A DNA stretch of 64,000 nt, taken from NCBI RefSeq assembly GCF_014649995.1, contig NZ_BMUC01000017.1, positions 62,001 to 126,000 on the forward strand, given 5' to 3'. The notes below the pieces were generated by a model. It saw nothing but the letters and a program-made list of their open reading frames with translations, was not told the origin of the DNA and did not search any database. This document shows, in pieces, positions 1 to 8,298 of this stretch. Both the position numbers and the translations under genes were made by a program. Numbering within the stretch: position 1 is the stretch's first letter; each line of letters starts with the position of its first letter. This DNA is from Streptomyces griseoflavus. Lineage in GTDB: Bacteria; Actinomycetota; Actinomycetes; Streptomycetales; Streptomycetaceae.

Positions 1-731
1 GGCTGGTCGTCGTCGACCAGATCACCTCGGCGACCGGCCGGCGCCTCCCGGTGGAGCGGATCGGTGCGGAGCTGCACAGGCGCGGGGTCCCGCTGCTCGT
101 CGACGGCGCGCACGCACCCGGCCTGATCGACGCCCCGCTCGAAGGGCTGACCTGCGACTTCTGGGCGGGGAACCTCCACAAGTGGGGCTGCGCGCCGCGC
201 GGTACCGCCGCCCTGGTGGCACGCGGTCCGCTGCGGGACGGCCTCCACCCGCTGATCGACTCCTGGGGCGCCCACGACCCCTACCCCGACCGTTTCGACC
301 AGCAGGGCACGGTCGACGCCACCCAGTACCTGGCCGCCCGGACGTCCCTCGACTTCATCGGGACCACCTGGGGCTGGCCCGCCGCCCGCCGCTACATGGA
401 CGACCTCGCCGGGTACGCCGAGCGGGTCGTGGGCGCCGCGTTCACCGCGCTGACCGGTGAGGACGCCCTGGTCGACGTCGGCATGCCCGTGCCCGGGATG
501 CGGCTGGTCCGGCTGCCCGACGGCCTCGCCGGCAGCCGCCTCGCCGCCGACGCCCTGCGCGACCGGGCCGCCGCCGAGCTGGGCGTCGAGGCCGCGTTCA
601 CCAGCTTCGACGGCATCGGCTACGTACGGCTGTCCGCGCACGTGTACAACACCGCCGAGGACTACGAGTACTTCGCCGAACGGTGCGTCCCCGTGCTGGG
701 CGAGTGGGCCCGCGCGGCGCGCGGCCGCTGA
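1..731 (+). CDS. Class-V PLP-dependent aminotransferase, 5'-truncated
   Basis: The reading frame is open from base 3 and runs off the left edge; 242 residues of the C-terminal part remain. The end resembles the isopenicillin N epimerase/cysteine desulfurase branch of fold-type I PLP enzymes: an early VDGAHAPG segment would supply the aspartate that contacts the pyridine nitrogen, and the lysine in NLHKWGCAPRG is the expected Schiff-base lysine. The small C-terminal domain (VRLSAHVYNTAEDYEYF) is typical of the family. Substrate cannot be told from the fragment. The GTG at 51 is internal, because the family sequence continues upstream of it. Confidence 0.85.
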   Translation, partial: LVVVDQITSATGRRLPVERIGAELHRRGVPLLVDGAHAPGLIDAPLEGLTCDFWAGNLHKWGCAPRGTAALVARGPLRDGLHPLIDSWGAHDPYPDRFDQQGTVDATQYLAARTSLDFIGTTWGWPAARRYMDDLAGYAERVVGAAFTALTGEDALVDVGMPVPGMRLVRLPDGLAGSRLAADALRDRAAAELGVEAAFTSFDGIGYVRLSAHVYNTAEDYEYFAERCVPVLGEWARAARGR

Positions 732-743
732 GGACGGTGGAGG

Positions 744-769
744 CGGACGCCGGCCGGGGCCGGCGTCCG
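744..769. terminator. Hairpin between convergent genes
   Basis: Perfect 12-bp arms (CGGACGCCGGCC at 744-755 and its complement at 758-769) with a 2-nt centre lie between the stop codons of the aminotransferase and the DinB-like gene. The position suits a bidirectional terminator. There is no U-tract, which is usual for high-GC actinomycetes. Confidence 0.6.
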
Positions 770-771
770 GG

Positions 772-1371
772 TCACGGTTTCCGGCCGGCCTCGCGGGCCG
801 TGCGCTCCAGGCGTTCCCGGTAGGACGCCCACCAGGCCGGGTCGGTGGACGGCAGCCCGCTGCCGGTGCCGTCCGTTCCCGCCGTGCCGTCCATGAGTTC
901 GCGGAGGATGTCGGCGTGACCGGCGTGCCGCTGGGTGTCGGCGATCACGCGGACCACGGCGTGGTGCAGCGTCACCTCGTCCTCGCCGTCCGGCCACCAC
1001 GGGACCCTGCCGGGCGTGTCCAGCGGCAGGGCGCGGACGGTGGCGTCCGCGTGCGCCCACGCCCGGCGGTACAGCTCCACCACGGACGCGCGTGACTCCT
1101 CGGCGGTGGCCCACATGTCCGCGTTGGTCTCCGCGCCGTCCGCGAGCCAGGGCAGGGGCTCGCCGGACGGACGGCCGAAGGTGTCGCCGAGGTAGCCGAG
1201 CTCCACACCGGCCGCGTGCTTCACCAGGCCCAGGAGGTTGGTGCCGGTCGGTGTCATCGGCCGGCGGACGTCGTACTCGGGGAGTCCGCCGAGTTTCCAC
1301 AGCAGGGCGTCGCGGGCCGCCTGGAGGTAGTGGAGGAGGTCGGCCCGGGCGGCGTCGTCCGGCGTGGTCAC
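772..1371 (-). CDS. DinB-family protein (putative thiol-dependent enzyme)
   Basis: A 199-residue protein with the four-helix DinB/YfiT-like layout. Histidines that could bind a divalent metal are spread over the chain: one in LLGLVKHAAGVE, and two in HHAVV and TQRHAGHAD. In actinobacteria this fold includes mycothiol-dependent S-transferases and isomerases, so a mycothiol-linked detoxification role is possible but unproven; mshA lies about 7 kb away. The GTG at 1371 is chosen because GGGGGA precedes it and a longer start would run into the upstream hydrolase gene. It lies 4 nt after that gene's stop, so the two are probably co-transcribed. Confidence 0.75.
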   Translation of the reverse strand: MTTPDDAARADLLHYLQAARDALLWKLGGLPEYDVRRPMTPTGTNLLGLVKHAAGVELGYLGDTFGRPSGEPLPWLADGAETNADMWATAEESRASVVELYRRAWAHADATVRALPLDTPGRVPWWPDGEDEVTLHHAVVRVIADTQRHAGHADILRELMDGTAGTDGTGSGLPSTDPAWWASYRERLERTAREAGRKP

Positions 1372-1375
1372 GCGG

Positions 1376-2266
1376 TCAGTCCCCCGCCCGCGGGAGGCCG
1401 GACGACGCCGCATGGCCCACGGCGAGGTCCGCCAGCAGTGCGGCGGCGGGCGCCGGGTGGACGAGCCAGCGCAGGTGGCTCCCCTCCAGGGTCCGTACGT
1501 CGAAGGGGTTGTCGGGCGTGAGCGCGTCCGCCTCGCGGATCATCCGGTCCTGCACGGCGGGCGGAACGCTGGCGTCGGCGGCCAGGCGCACGTACGTCCT
1601 GGGGATCCGGCCCCAGGTGGCGGCCCGCGCCCGGTCGGCGGACGTGCCGACGTCGAGGTTCTCGTCGGGCTGGAAGGTGTTGAGGAAGGTCCGGAACTCG
1701 TCGTCGGTGAGATCGGCGGCGAACGCCCGCTTGAACGCGTCGAGCGCCGCCGGGTCGGCCGTGCGGAAGTTGGTGCGGAGCACGCCGAGTTCGGCCGGGT
1801 TCCCGACGAGCGTGGCCGCGAAGGCGCCCGGGTCGACGTCCGCCATCTCCGGCTGGGCGTAGTAGCCGCTCACGTCCAGGTCGACGGGGCACCAGGCGGA
1901 GACGTAGACGATACGGTCGATCAGCTCGGGCCGGGCGTTGCCGACGGCGGTGATCGTGGCGCCGCCCCGGCTGTGGGCGACGAGGACGGTGGGTCCGTTC
2001 CGCTTGGCCCGTTCGAGGACGCCGATCACGCGGGCGGCGTTGTCGGCGAGCGTGACGCCCTTGATGTTCCCCGGCTCCGCGGCGAGCGCGTCGAGATCCT
2101 GCGGAGCCTGGTAGGCGGCGGGGAAGGTGGCCTCGAAGCCGTGCCCCGGCAGGTCGACCGCGACCGAGCGGTGCCCGAGCAGGCCGAGCTCGGCCTGCAG
2201 CGGCGCGAAGGAGAACGAATTGGCGAAGGCCCCGTGGACGAGGACGAAGGTCGGCTGATCAGACAT
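1376..2266 (-). CDS. Alpha/beta-fold hydrolase
   Basis: A 296-residue intracellular alpha/beta hydrolase. It begins with the family pattern FVLVHGAFAN (oxyanion-hole region). The nucleophile elbow is HSRGG at about residue 98, and the likely catalytic histidine is in EGSHLRW near residue 264. The cap region and overall size fit the small esterase/salicylate-esterase-like hydrolases. There is no signal peptide. It leads a two-gene operon with the DinB-like gene and is divergent from an XRE regulator, with a 28-bp palindrome in the gap, so control by that regulator is plausible. Substrate unknown. Confidence 0.85.
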   Translation of the reverse strand: MSDQPTFVLVHGAFANSFSFAPLQAELGLLGHRSVAVDLPGHGFEATFPAAYQAPQDLDALAAEPGNIKGVTLADNAARVIGVLERAKRNGPTVLVAHSRGGATITAVGNARPELIDRIVYVSAWCPVDLDVSGYYAQPEMADVDPGAFAATLVGNPAELGVLRTNFRTADPAALDAFKRAFAADLTDDEFRTFLNTFQPDENLDVGTSADRARAATWGRIPRTYVRLAADASVPPAVQDRMIREADALTPDNPFDVRTLEGSHLRWLVHPAPAAALLADLAVGHAASSGLPRAGD

Positions 2267-2353
2267 GCCTCAGGGTCCAACACGACGCTCACGACCACAA
2301 GATCACATCACGCCACCCGTGCCGGGCCGCGCCGCCCGCCTGTGGCTCGGCAC

Positions 2354-2381
2354 ACTATTGCAAGCACGTGCTTGCAATAGT
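2354..2381. promoter_or_regulatory. 28-bp perfect palindrome, likely operator
   Basis: A perfect inverted repeat: 14-nt arm ACTATTGCAAGCAC (2354-2367) followed directly by its complement. It sits in the 140-nt gap between the divergent hydrolase (start 2266) and XRE regulator (start 2407), ending 25 nt before the regulator's ATG. Length, symmetry and position fit a dimeric HTH binding site, most simply autoregulatory. Which protein binds it is inference. Confidence 0.7.
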
Positions 2382-2406
2382 TAGCGGTGTCGTGCAGTGT
2401 GGACGT

Positions 2407-2994
2407 ATGGCATCGCTCAACGTCGGCAATCTCGGTGAGTACCTGCGCGAGCAGCGGCGCAACGCGCAGTTGTCGCTGCGGCAGCTCGCCGACGCCGCCG
2501 GGGTGTCCAACCCGTACCTCAGTCAGATCGAGCGCGGACTGCGCAAGCCCAGCGCGGAGGTGCTGCAGCAGGTCGCCAAGGCCCTGCGGATCTCCGCCGA
2601 GACCCTGTACGTCCGGGCCGGCATCCTCGACGCGGAGCGGGACGGGGAGGAGCACCGACGCGAAGGCGGCACCCGCGCCGCGCTGCTCGCCGATCCCACA
2701 CTGACCGAGCGTCAGAAGCAGGTGCTGCTCCAGATCTACGAGTCCTTCCGCAAGGAGAACGGGTTTGGCGGCGCCGAGGACGGTGAGGCGACCGGGGACC
2801 CGGGGACGACGGAAGCGGACGGAGTGTCCAAAGCGGTCGACGGGAGTGTCCGCGCGGTGGACGCTCCGGACGGCGATGCCGTGATACGCCGGAGCCGTAC
2901 GGCCCGCGGCGGCGCGTCCGGCACGAGCCGGCCCCGCGCGGCCGGCGGCAGCGACGACGACAACGACAGCGTTCCGCGGCGGACGGCCGGCTAG
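2407..2994 (+). CDS. XRE-family helix-turn-helix regulator
   Basis: A 195-residue DNA-binding protein. Residues about 8-65 form a Cro/CI-type HTH: LGEYLREQRR, then LRQLADAAGVSNPYLSQIERG with the recognition helix in SNPYLSQIE. A short linker and helical segment (LTDPT-like, RQKQVLLQIYESF) follow. The last 80 residues are acidic/Ser/Gly-rich and look disordered. The ATG at 2407 is preferred over an upstream in-frame start at 2368, which would lie inside the palindrome and precede the conserved domain with unrelated sequence. It is followed by a gene for an HBHA-like protein. Confidence 0.88.
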   Translation: MASLNVGNLGEYLREQRRNAQLSLRQLADAAGVSNPYLSQIERGLRKPSAEVLQQVAKALRISAETLYVRAGILDAERDGEEHRREGGTRAALLADPTLTERQKQVLLQIYESFRKENGFGGAEDGEATGDPGTTEADGVSKAVDGSVRAVDAPDGDAVIRRSRTARGGASGTSRPRAAGGSDDDNDSVPRRTAG

Positions 2995-3026
2995 CCGGCC
3001 AGGGCACCGGCCGTCCGCCGCGGAAC
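2971..3026 (+). terminator. 20-bp-arm hairpin overlapping the stop of the XRE gene
   Basis: Arms of 20 nt (2971-2990 and 3007-3026) are perfectly complementary around a 16-nt loop that contains the TAG stop. The 5' arm encodes the last residues of the XRE protein. It may terminate transcription or limit read-through into the HBHA-like gene at 3070. Confidence 0.6.
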
Positions 3027-3069
3027 ACACGAACCCTCAGCCGAAACGACATCCGGGAGGACCCTCACC

Positions 3070-3702
3070 ATGGCCATCACCGACGATCTGCGCAAGACCC
3101 TCAGCGACCCGACCCCGCTCTACTTCGCCGCCGGCACCGCCGACCTCGCGCTGCAGCAGGCCAAGAAGGTGCCGGCCCTGGTGGAGCAGCTGCGCGCCGA
3201 GGCCCCGGCCCGTATCGAGGCCGTGCGCAACACCGACCCCAAGGCCGTCCAGGAGCGGGCCACCGTCCGCGTCCGGGAGACGCAGGAGAACCTCCAGAGC
3301 AGGGTCGGCGAGCTCATCGGCTCGCTCGACACCGACCTGAAGAAGCTCGGCGAGAACGCCCAGGACCTCGCCCTGCGCGGCGTCGGCATCGCCGCCGAGT
3401 ACGCGGTCAAGGCCCGTGAGACGTACGAGAAGGTCGCCGAGCGGGGCGAGCAGACCGTGAAGACCTGGCGCGGCGAGGCGGCCGAGAGCATCGAGGACAT
3501 CGCGGTCGCCGTCGAGCCGTCCCCGGAGCCCGTCACCGAGCCGAAGCCCGCGCCCCGGCCCCAGCCGGTCGAGGCGGGGAACGGCACCCCTGCCGCGGCC
3601 CCGGTCACGAACGGGTCCGACGAGGCGAAGAAGCCCGCCGCCGCCAAGAAGGCCCCGGTGCGCAAGAACGCCCCCAAGAAGACGACGCCGCCCGCGAAGT
3701 AG
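3070..3702 (+). CDS. HBHA-like protein, coiled coil with Lys/Pro/Ala-rich tail
   Basis: A 210-residue protein with the layout of mycobacterial heparin-binding haemagglutinin. The N-terminus (ADLALQQAKKVPALVEQL) leads into a long alternating Glu/Arg/Lys helical region (about 30-155), consistent with a coiled coil. A Pro/Glu linker follows, and the basic tail (about 190-210) has repeated Lys-Lys-Ala/Pro. In mycobacteria such tails bind heparan sulphate or other polyanions, and HBHA-like proteins also associate with membranes and lipid inclusions; the role in Streptomyces is not established. There is no signal peptide. GGGAGG precedes the ATG. Confidence 0.75.
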   Translation: MAITDDLRKTLSDPTPLYFAAGTADLALQQAKKVPALVEQLRAEAPARIEAVRNTDPKAVQERATVRVRETQENLQSRVGELIGSLDTDLKKLGENAQDLALRGVGIAAEYAVKARETYEKVAERGEQTVKTWRGEAAESIEDIAVAVEPSPEPVTEPKPAPRPQPVEAGNGTPAAAPVTNGSDEAKKPAAAKKAPVRKNAPKKTTPPAK

Positions 3703-3716
3703 GGCGAGCCGGTGCG

Positions 3717-3749
3717 ACGGGCCGGGCACTTACCGGATGCCCGGCCCGT
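3717..3749. terminator. 12-bp hairpin terminator
   Basis: ACGGGCCGGGCA (3717-3728) pairs perfectly with 3738-3749 across a 9-nt loop, 15 nt after the HBHA-like stop codon. Confidence 0.7.
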
Positions 3750-3811
3750 TCTCCGGATAGCCGGCCCGGGGATGCGGGTACGGTGACGGCGTAGATGACG
3801 AGCCGAGTCGG

Positions 3812-4165
3812 GTGGTGGACGTAGTGCTGATGCAGGGCTTCGCCGGGTTCATGTGGCTGCTGAGCATGGCCCTGATCGTGTTCAGCGGTTTCGCGCTGCT
3901 CGACGCGGCCACGCGCCGTGAGGACGCCTACCGCGCGGCGGACAAGAAGACCAAGCCGTTCTGGCTGATCATCCTCGCCCTCGCCTTCGTGGTGAACCTG
4001 ATCTTCAACATCCTGTCGTTCCTGCCGATCATCGGACTGATCGCGACCATCGTGTACATGGTCGACGTCCGCCCGGCCCTGCGCGGCCTGCCCGGCGGCG
4101 GCCGCACCCGCAAGGGCGGCTCCAGCAGCGACGGCCCCTACGGCCCGTACAACGGCAACCGCTGA
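3812..4165 (+). CDS. DUF2516-family membrane protein
   Basis: A 117-residue protein with two or three transmembrane segments: about residues 8-30 (FMWLLSMALIVFSGFALLDA), then 49-72 and 72-90 (FWLIILALAFVV, IGLIATIVYMV). A Gly/Ser/Tyr-rich tail follows. This matches DUF2516, small actinobacterial membrane proteins of unknown function. The GTG at 3812 is used; an ATG at 3830 would also keep the first helix. It stands alone between an upstream hairpin and the convergent phosphatase gene. Confidence 0.8.
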   Translation: MVDVVLMQGFAGFMWLLSMALIVFSGFALLDAATRREDAYRAADKKTKPFWLIILALAFVVNLIFNILSFLPIIGLIATIVYMVDVRPALRGLPGGGRTRKGGSSSDGPYGPYNGNR

Positions 4166-4217
4166 ACCGCGGCGGGGTGCGGCCGGTTCTCCCGCCGGGA
4201 GAGGGCGGGGGGCCGGC

Positions 4218-5591
4218 TCACGCGCCCCGGTCGAGCAGCAGCACCGCCACGTCGTCCGTCAGCTCGCCGCCGTTGAGGTCCCGCACCTCGTTCACGGCGG
4301 TGCGCAGCAGTTCCTCACCGCTCAGTCCCGCGGAGAGCTGCCGGCGGATCATCTCCACCATGCCCTCCTGGCCGAGCCGCTCGCCGGTGTCGCCGACCCG
4401 GCCCTCGATCAGGCCGTCGGTGTAGAGCATCAGGCTCCACTCGGCGCCCAGCTCCACCTGCGTCCGCGGCCAGCGGGCGTGCGGCAGCAGTCCGAGCGCC
4501 GGGCCGTTGTTGTCGTACGGCAGCAGACGCGCGGGCGTGCCCGGGCGGGCGACCAGGGGTGAGGGGTGGCCGGCCAGGCACAGGCCCGCCCGGCGGCCGT
4601 CGGGCGCGATGTCGACCGTGCACAGGGTCGCGAAGATCTCGTCGTCCGAGCGTTCGTGCTCCAGCACCTCCTGGAGGGTGCCGAGCAACTGGTCCCCGCA
4701 CAGCCCCGCCAGGGTCAGCGCGCGCCAGGCGATCCGCAGCTCCACGCCGAGGGCCGCCTCGTCCGGGCCGTGCCCGCACACGTCGCCGATCATGGCGTGC
4801 ACGGTGCCGTCCGGGGTGCGGACGACGTCGTAGAAGTCCCCGCCGAGCAGGGCACGCGAGCGGCCGGGACGGTAGCGGGCCGCGAAGCGCAGCGAGGAGC
4901 CGTCCAGCAGCGGGGTGGGCAGCAGGCCGCGTTCCAGCCGGCGGTTCTCCTGGGCCCGCACCCGGCCCTCGGCGAGCCGCCGCTCGGCGGAGTCGGACCT
5001 CTTGCGCTCTACCGCGTAGCGGATCGCGCGGCTCAGCAGCCGGCCGTCCAGCTCGTCGCGGACGAGATAGTCCTGCGCGCCCACCCGTACGGCCTCCGCG
5101 CCGCGCTCGGTGTCGTCGGCGCCCGTGAGGGCGAGGACCGCGTGCCGGGGCGCGAGCTCCAGCACGTGCTTGAGCACGGCGAGCTCGTCACCGTCGCCCG
5201 CGCGGCCCGGGGCGGGCAGCGCGAGGTCCAGCAGGATGCAGTGGACGTCGTCGGTCAGCAGCCGCTCGGCCTCGGTGAGGTTGCGGGCGGCGCGGACGCG
5301 GATCGGCTTGCCGGACTGGTCGAGCAGATCCGGCACGATCGGCGAACCGCCGGGGTCGTTCTGGATCAGCAGCAGGGTCAGGTTGGTGTGGGCGGCCGTC
5401 TCGGACCTGTCCGGCGCCGTGCCGGTGCGGTCCGGGGCGCCGCTCTCGGACGCCGGGGCGGCCGTGTGCGGGGCCGCCGTCCTGGCCTCCGCGGAGTCCT
5501 GGACGGAGCCGTTGCTCTGTGCGGCGGCCGGCGCCTGACCACCATCCGCGGCCGGGATCGCTCTCTGCCGCGGTACGGGTGCGGGCATTGT
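4218..5591 (-). CDS. PP2C/SpoIIE-type phosphatase with N-terminal receiver domain
   Basis: A 457-residue signalling protein. A disordered N-terminus (1-65) is followed by a response-regulator-like receiver (about 68-190: LTLLLIQNDPGG, CILLDLALP with the candidate phospho-Asp, and LTGADD). A helical linker leads to a PP2C/SpoIIE serine phosphatase (about 230-455) with metal-binding motifs GGDFYDV, IGDVCGHG and LTDDVAVLLL. Such proteins act like RsbU or RsbP on anti-anti-sigma factors; the partner here is unknown. The ATG at 5591 has AAGGAA upstream. The frame stays open to 5834, but that part is low-complexity and Arg-rich. Confidence 0.85.
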   Translation of the reverse strand, partial: TMPAPVPRQRAIPAADGGQAPAAAQSNGSVQDSAEARTAAPHTAAPASESGAPDRTGTAPDRSETAAHTNLTLLLIQNDPGGSPIVPDLLDQSGKPIRVRAARNLTEAERLLTDDVHCILLDLALPAPGRAGDGDELAVLKHVLELAPRHAVLALTGADDTERGAEAVRVGAQDYLVRDELDGRLLSRAIRYAVERKRSDSAERRLAEGRVRAQENRRLERGLLPTPLLDGSSLRFAARYRPGRSRALLGGDFYDVVRTPDGTVHAMIGDVCGHGPDEAALGVELRIAWRALTLAGLCGDQLLGTLQEVLEHERSDDEIFATLCTVDIAPDGRRAGLCLAGHPSPLVARPGTPARLLPYDNNGPALGLLPHARWPRTQVELGAEWSLMLYTDGLIEGRVGDTGERLGQEGMVEMIRRQLSAGLSGEELLRTAVNEVRDLNGGELTDDVAVLLLDRGA

Positions 5592-5951
5592 TCCGGGTTC
5601 CTTCCCTCCCCCCGAGGGCATGGCGCGGGCGACGGATCTCGACCCTGTCCCCGGCTCGCGGCTCTGTGCGCGAGCAGGGGCTGCCCCTTCGAACGGGGAC
5701 GATAGCGGTTGACGGCGCCGCAGCGGAATGCCGTGAGCCACCTCGCTCCGCCATCGGCCGCTGTCATATGCCGCGTTTGCTACCGCAGTTGGACAGGCCG
5801 GAGGCGCCGTGCGGATGACGAACGTCACGTCCACGTGCCGGCGGGGCGCGAGATCGACGTGCTGTGGGTCACTTTGCCCCGGTAGCCGGGGCGTTGGGCG
5901 GATCGGGGTGGTGCGGGTGGTGCGGTGCGGGGCGCCGCCGGACGCTTCGCG
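5592..5951. other. Intergenic stretch between phosphatase and NlpC/P60 genes
   Basis: These 360 bases separate two minus-strand genes. The first 240 hold the possible but unlikely N-terminal extension of the phosphatase and presumably its promoter. No RNA gene, strong hairpin or further coding sequence is evident. Confidence 0.5.
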
Positions 5952-7043
5952 TCAGTTCGCGGTCGCGTCCGGTCGTACGACCCCGAGGATCGGCATCGAG
6001 CCGGCGCCCGCGAGCGTCACCGACCGCCCGGGCCGCGGGGCGTGCACCATGACACCGTCTCCGACGTACATGCCGACATGACTGGCGTCGCCGAAGTAGA
6101 TGATCAGGTCACCGGGGCGCATGTCCTTCACGTCGACCCGCTGGAGCTGCTGCCACTGCGCCTGTGAGGTGCGCGGCATGCCCCGCCCGGCCGACACCCA
6201 GGCCTGCGAGGTCAGTCCCGAGCAGTCGTAGGTGTTGGGCCCCTCGGCGCCCCACTGGTACGGCTTGCCGATCTGCGCGGTGGCGTACGCCACGGCCTTC
6301 TTGCCCTGCTCCGTCGCCTTGCCGTCGATCTCGTCGAGGATGCCGGAACTCAGCCAGCTCGCCTGGGCCCGGGCGGCGGCCTGCCGCTCCAGGCGGACCA
6401 GCCGCTCCCGCTGCTCCTGCTCCAGCTCGGACTCGACCTTCTCGGCCGCCTCGATCCGCTTCTCGATCTTCTTCTGCGCCTCGGCCTTGGCCGTGCGGCC
6501 CGCCTCCAGCTTCTTCCACTGCGCGTCCGCGTCCTGCTTGTACTGCTCCAAGTCCTCCTGGGTGCGGGTCATCTCCCCGAGCAGGCCCTTGGTCGCGTGC
6601 TCGCCCCGCCGGACCCGGCCCGCGCCGTCGAGGAACTCCTGCGGGTCGTCGCTCAGCATGAGACGGGCCTCGGGCGGCAGCCCGCCACCCCGGTACTGGG
6701 CGGCGGCCGCGGCGCCCGCGCGGTCCTTCAGCCGGTCGAGCCTCTCCCGGTTCTCGGCGATCTTCTGCGCCAGCCGGACGATCTCGGCGGACTGCTCGCG
6801 CGCCTTCTCCTCGGCCGCGTTGTACTCGTCGGTGGCGAGGGCCGCCGCGCGGTACAGCTTGTCGAGCTTCTCGCGTACGGCTTCGAGGTCCTTGTCGCTG
6901 ACCACCACGGTGACGCTCGCGGTCGTGCCCGGGGGCGGCGGGGGAGCGGGCGCGGCGAACGCCGTGCCCGGCGCGGCCAGCACGGTGACCGCGCAGACCA
7001 CGGTCACGGCCGCCGTGAGCAACCCGCGCTTGCCTGTTCCCAT
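5952..7043 (-). CDS. Secreted NlpC/P60 peptidoglycan hydrolase (RipA-like)
   Basis: A 363-residue secreted protein. It has a Sec signal peptide with likely cleavage after AFA (residue 30) and a Pro/Gly linker. A long charged coiled coil spans about 48-228. An NlpC/P60 cysteine peptidase domain covers about 245-360, with catalytic Cys274 in YDCSGL, His322 in SHVGMYVG and a third polar residue at His334. Family members cleave the D-Glu/meso- or LL-DAP bond of stem peptides in cell separation, spore formation and germination; the coiled coil typically autoinhibits or places the enzyme. A 12-bp palindrome, GGAAGTACTTCC (7130-7141), lies about 90 bp upstream of the start. Confidence 0.92.
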   Translation of the reverse strand: MGTGKRGLLTAAVTVVCAVTVLAAPGTAFAAPAPPPPPGTTASVTVVVSDKDLEAVREKLDKLYRAAALATDEYNAAEEKAREQSAEIVRLAQKIAENRERLDRLKDRAGAAAAAQYRGGGLPPEARLMLSDDPQEFLDGAGRVRRGEHATKGLLGEMTRTQEDLEQYKQDADAQWKKLEAGRTAKAEAQKKIEKRIEAAEKVESELEQEQRERLVRLERQAAARAQASWLSSGILDEIDGKATEQGKKAVAYATAQIGKPYQWGAEGPNTYDCSGLTSQAWVSAGRGMPRTSQAQWQQLQRVDVKDMRPGDLIIYFGDASHVGMYVGDGVMVHAPRPGRSVTLAGAGSMPILGVVRPDATAN

Positions 7044-7229
7044 GACGCCACCCCCGCCTGATTAACCGTCAGTAACATGTGGTCACCGGAGGGATGCTGC
7101 CATGCCGACGCGCGAAACGACAGAGGAAGTACTTCCCGTGTCTCCCCGTCCGCCCTTCCCGGGCACGGCGATCGCCCCGCCCATGTGACGAACGACTCAC
7201 GGAGATCGTTCCCGGAGCCGGGGCGCGCG

Positions 7230-8051
7230 TCACCCGCGCGGGGCCAGCGCCTCCCACCGCACCGTGATCTCCCCCTGCCGCCACCGCGCCGGGCCGTCCG
7301 TCACCGGCCAGCCGGCCGTGAGGTCCCGGACCGTCCGCATCCAGCGCTGGCGTGCGCCGTACGAGGCATAGGGCGCGGCGGCCGCCCAGGCGCGGTCGAA
7401 GTCGCGCAGGAAGGCGTGCACCGGCTCGCCGGGGACGTTGCGGTGGATGAGGGCCTTGGGGAGCCGTTCCGCCAGGTCGGAGGGGCGGTCCAGCGAGCCC
7501 AGCCGGGTCGCGAAGGTCACCGTGCGCGGCCCCTCCGGCCCGAGCGCGACCCATACGTGCCGGCGTCCGATCTCGTCGCAGGTCCCCTCGACCAGCAGCC
7601 CGCCGCGACTGCCCGTGGCCGGGTCGGCCGGCGCCAGCCGCGCGCACAGCCGCCGCCACACGGAGGCCACCTCGGCCTCGTCGTACTGGCGCAGCACGTT
7701 CGCCGCGCGGACCAGTACCGGCCGTCCCGGTACCGGGACCTCGAAGCCGCCGCGGACGAAGGCCAGCCCTTCGCGCTCGTACGGCCGGGCCGCCGCGACC
7801 CGTGCCGGTTCGATCTCGACGCCCACCACCCGGGTGCGCGGCGCCGCGGTGCGCAGCCGGTCCAGCAGTTCGACCGCCGTCCAGGGCGCGGCGCCGTACC
7901 CCAGGTCCACCGCGACGGGATCCTCGGCGCGGCGCAGTTCCGCGCCGTGCGTGGCCGCGATCCAGCGGTCCATGCGGCGCAGCCGGTTGGGGTTGGTGGT
8001 GCCGCGCGTCACCGTGCCCACGACGGGGAGGGGGGCGGCGCGGACTGTCAT
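7230..8051 (-). CDS. SAM-dependent methyltransferase-like protein
   Basis: A 273-residue protein with a Rossmann methyltransferase core: motif I VDLGYGAAPWTAVELLDRL (about residues 40-58), an acidic residue ending beta-2 in VVGVEIEPARV, and VLRAANVLRQY as a later motif. Motif I is GYGAAP rather than GxGxG, as in a set of actinobacterial class-I methyltransferase-like proteins; substrate unknown. The ATG at 8051 is chosen because the conserved sequence begins there. No clear Shine-Dalgarno is seen, so it may be leaderless. It is divergent from mshA. Confidence 0.75.
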   Translation of the reverse strand: MTVRAAPLPVVGTVTRGTTNPNRLRRMDRWIAATHGAELRRAEDPVAVDLGYGAAPWTAVELLDRLRTAAPRTRVVGVEIEPARVAAARPYEREGLAFVRGGFEVPVPGRPVLVRAANVLRQYDEAEVASVWRRLCARLAPADPATGSRGGLLVEGTCDEIGRRHVWVALGPEGPRTVTFATRLGSLDRPSDLAERLPKALIHRNVPGEPVHAFLRDFDRAWAAAAPYASYGARQRWMRTVRDLTAGWPVTDGPARWRQGEITVRWEALAPRG

Positions 8052-8209
8052 ACGCACGAGGGTAAAGGGGTACCCGCTCGCGGTGCCGTGCCGGTGCCGG
8101 TACCTGTGCCGACCGGGGGCCACGGGTGCCGTACCACGCACCCGCCCCTCGAACGGTTGAGCGACCGCCGGTAATGATTCGGCAAAGTCGGCGACCGGCG
8201 GGCCCCGCC

Positions 8210-8237
8210 GGAAATGGGAACGGAGCCCTCCGGTGTT
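8210..8237 (+). promoter_or_regulatory. Candidate SigR-type promoter of mshA
   Basis: GGAAAT (8210-8215), a 19-nt spacer and GTT (8235-8237) lie 61 nt before the mshA start. This is close to the GGGAAT-N18/19-GTT pattern of the thiol-oxidative-stress sigma factor SigR, with one mismatch in the -35. Control of mshA by SigR is known in S. coelicolor; its operation here is inferred. A GC-rich 8-bp hairpin (8225-8232/8245-8252) partly overlaps it. Confidence 0.45.
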
Positions 8238-8298
8238 GAGGACTCGGAGGGCCCGGACGACCCTCCGAAAACCGTGCCGCAGCGAGGAGGAACGCCAC

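Noticed and set aside
5592-5834. N-terminal extension of the PP2C phosphatase
   Set aside because: Arg/Ser/Pro-rich with no conserved sequence; a better start with AAGGAA lies at 5591.
7044-7229. c-di-AMP riboswitch before the NlpC/P60 gene
   Set aside because: Such RNAs occur before some cell-wall hydrolase genes, but I could not find the conserved core motifs here.
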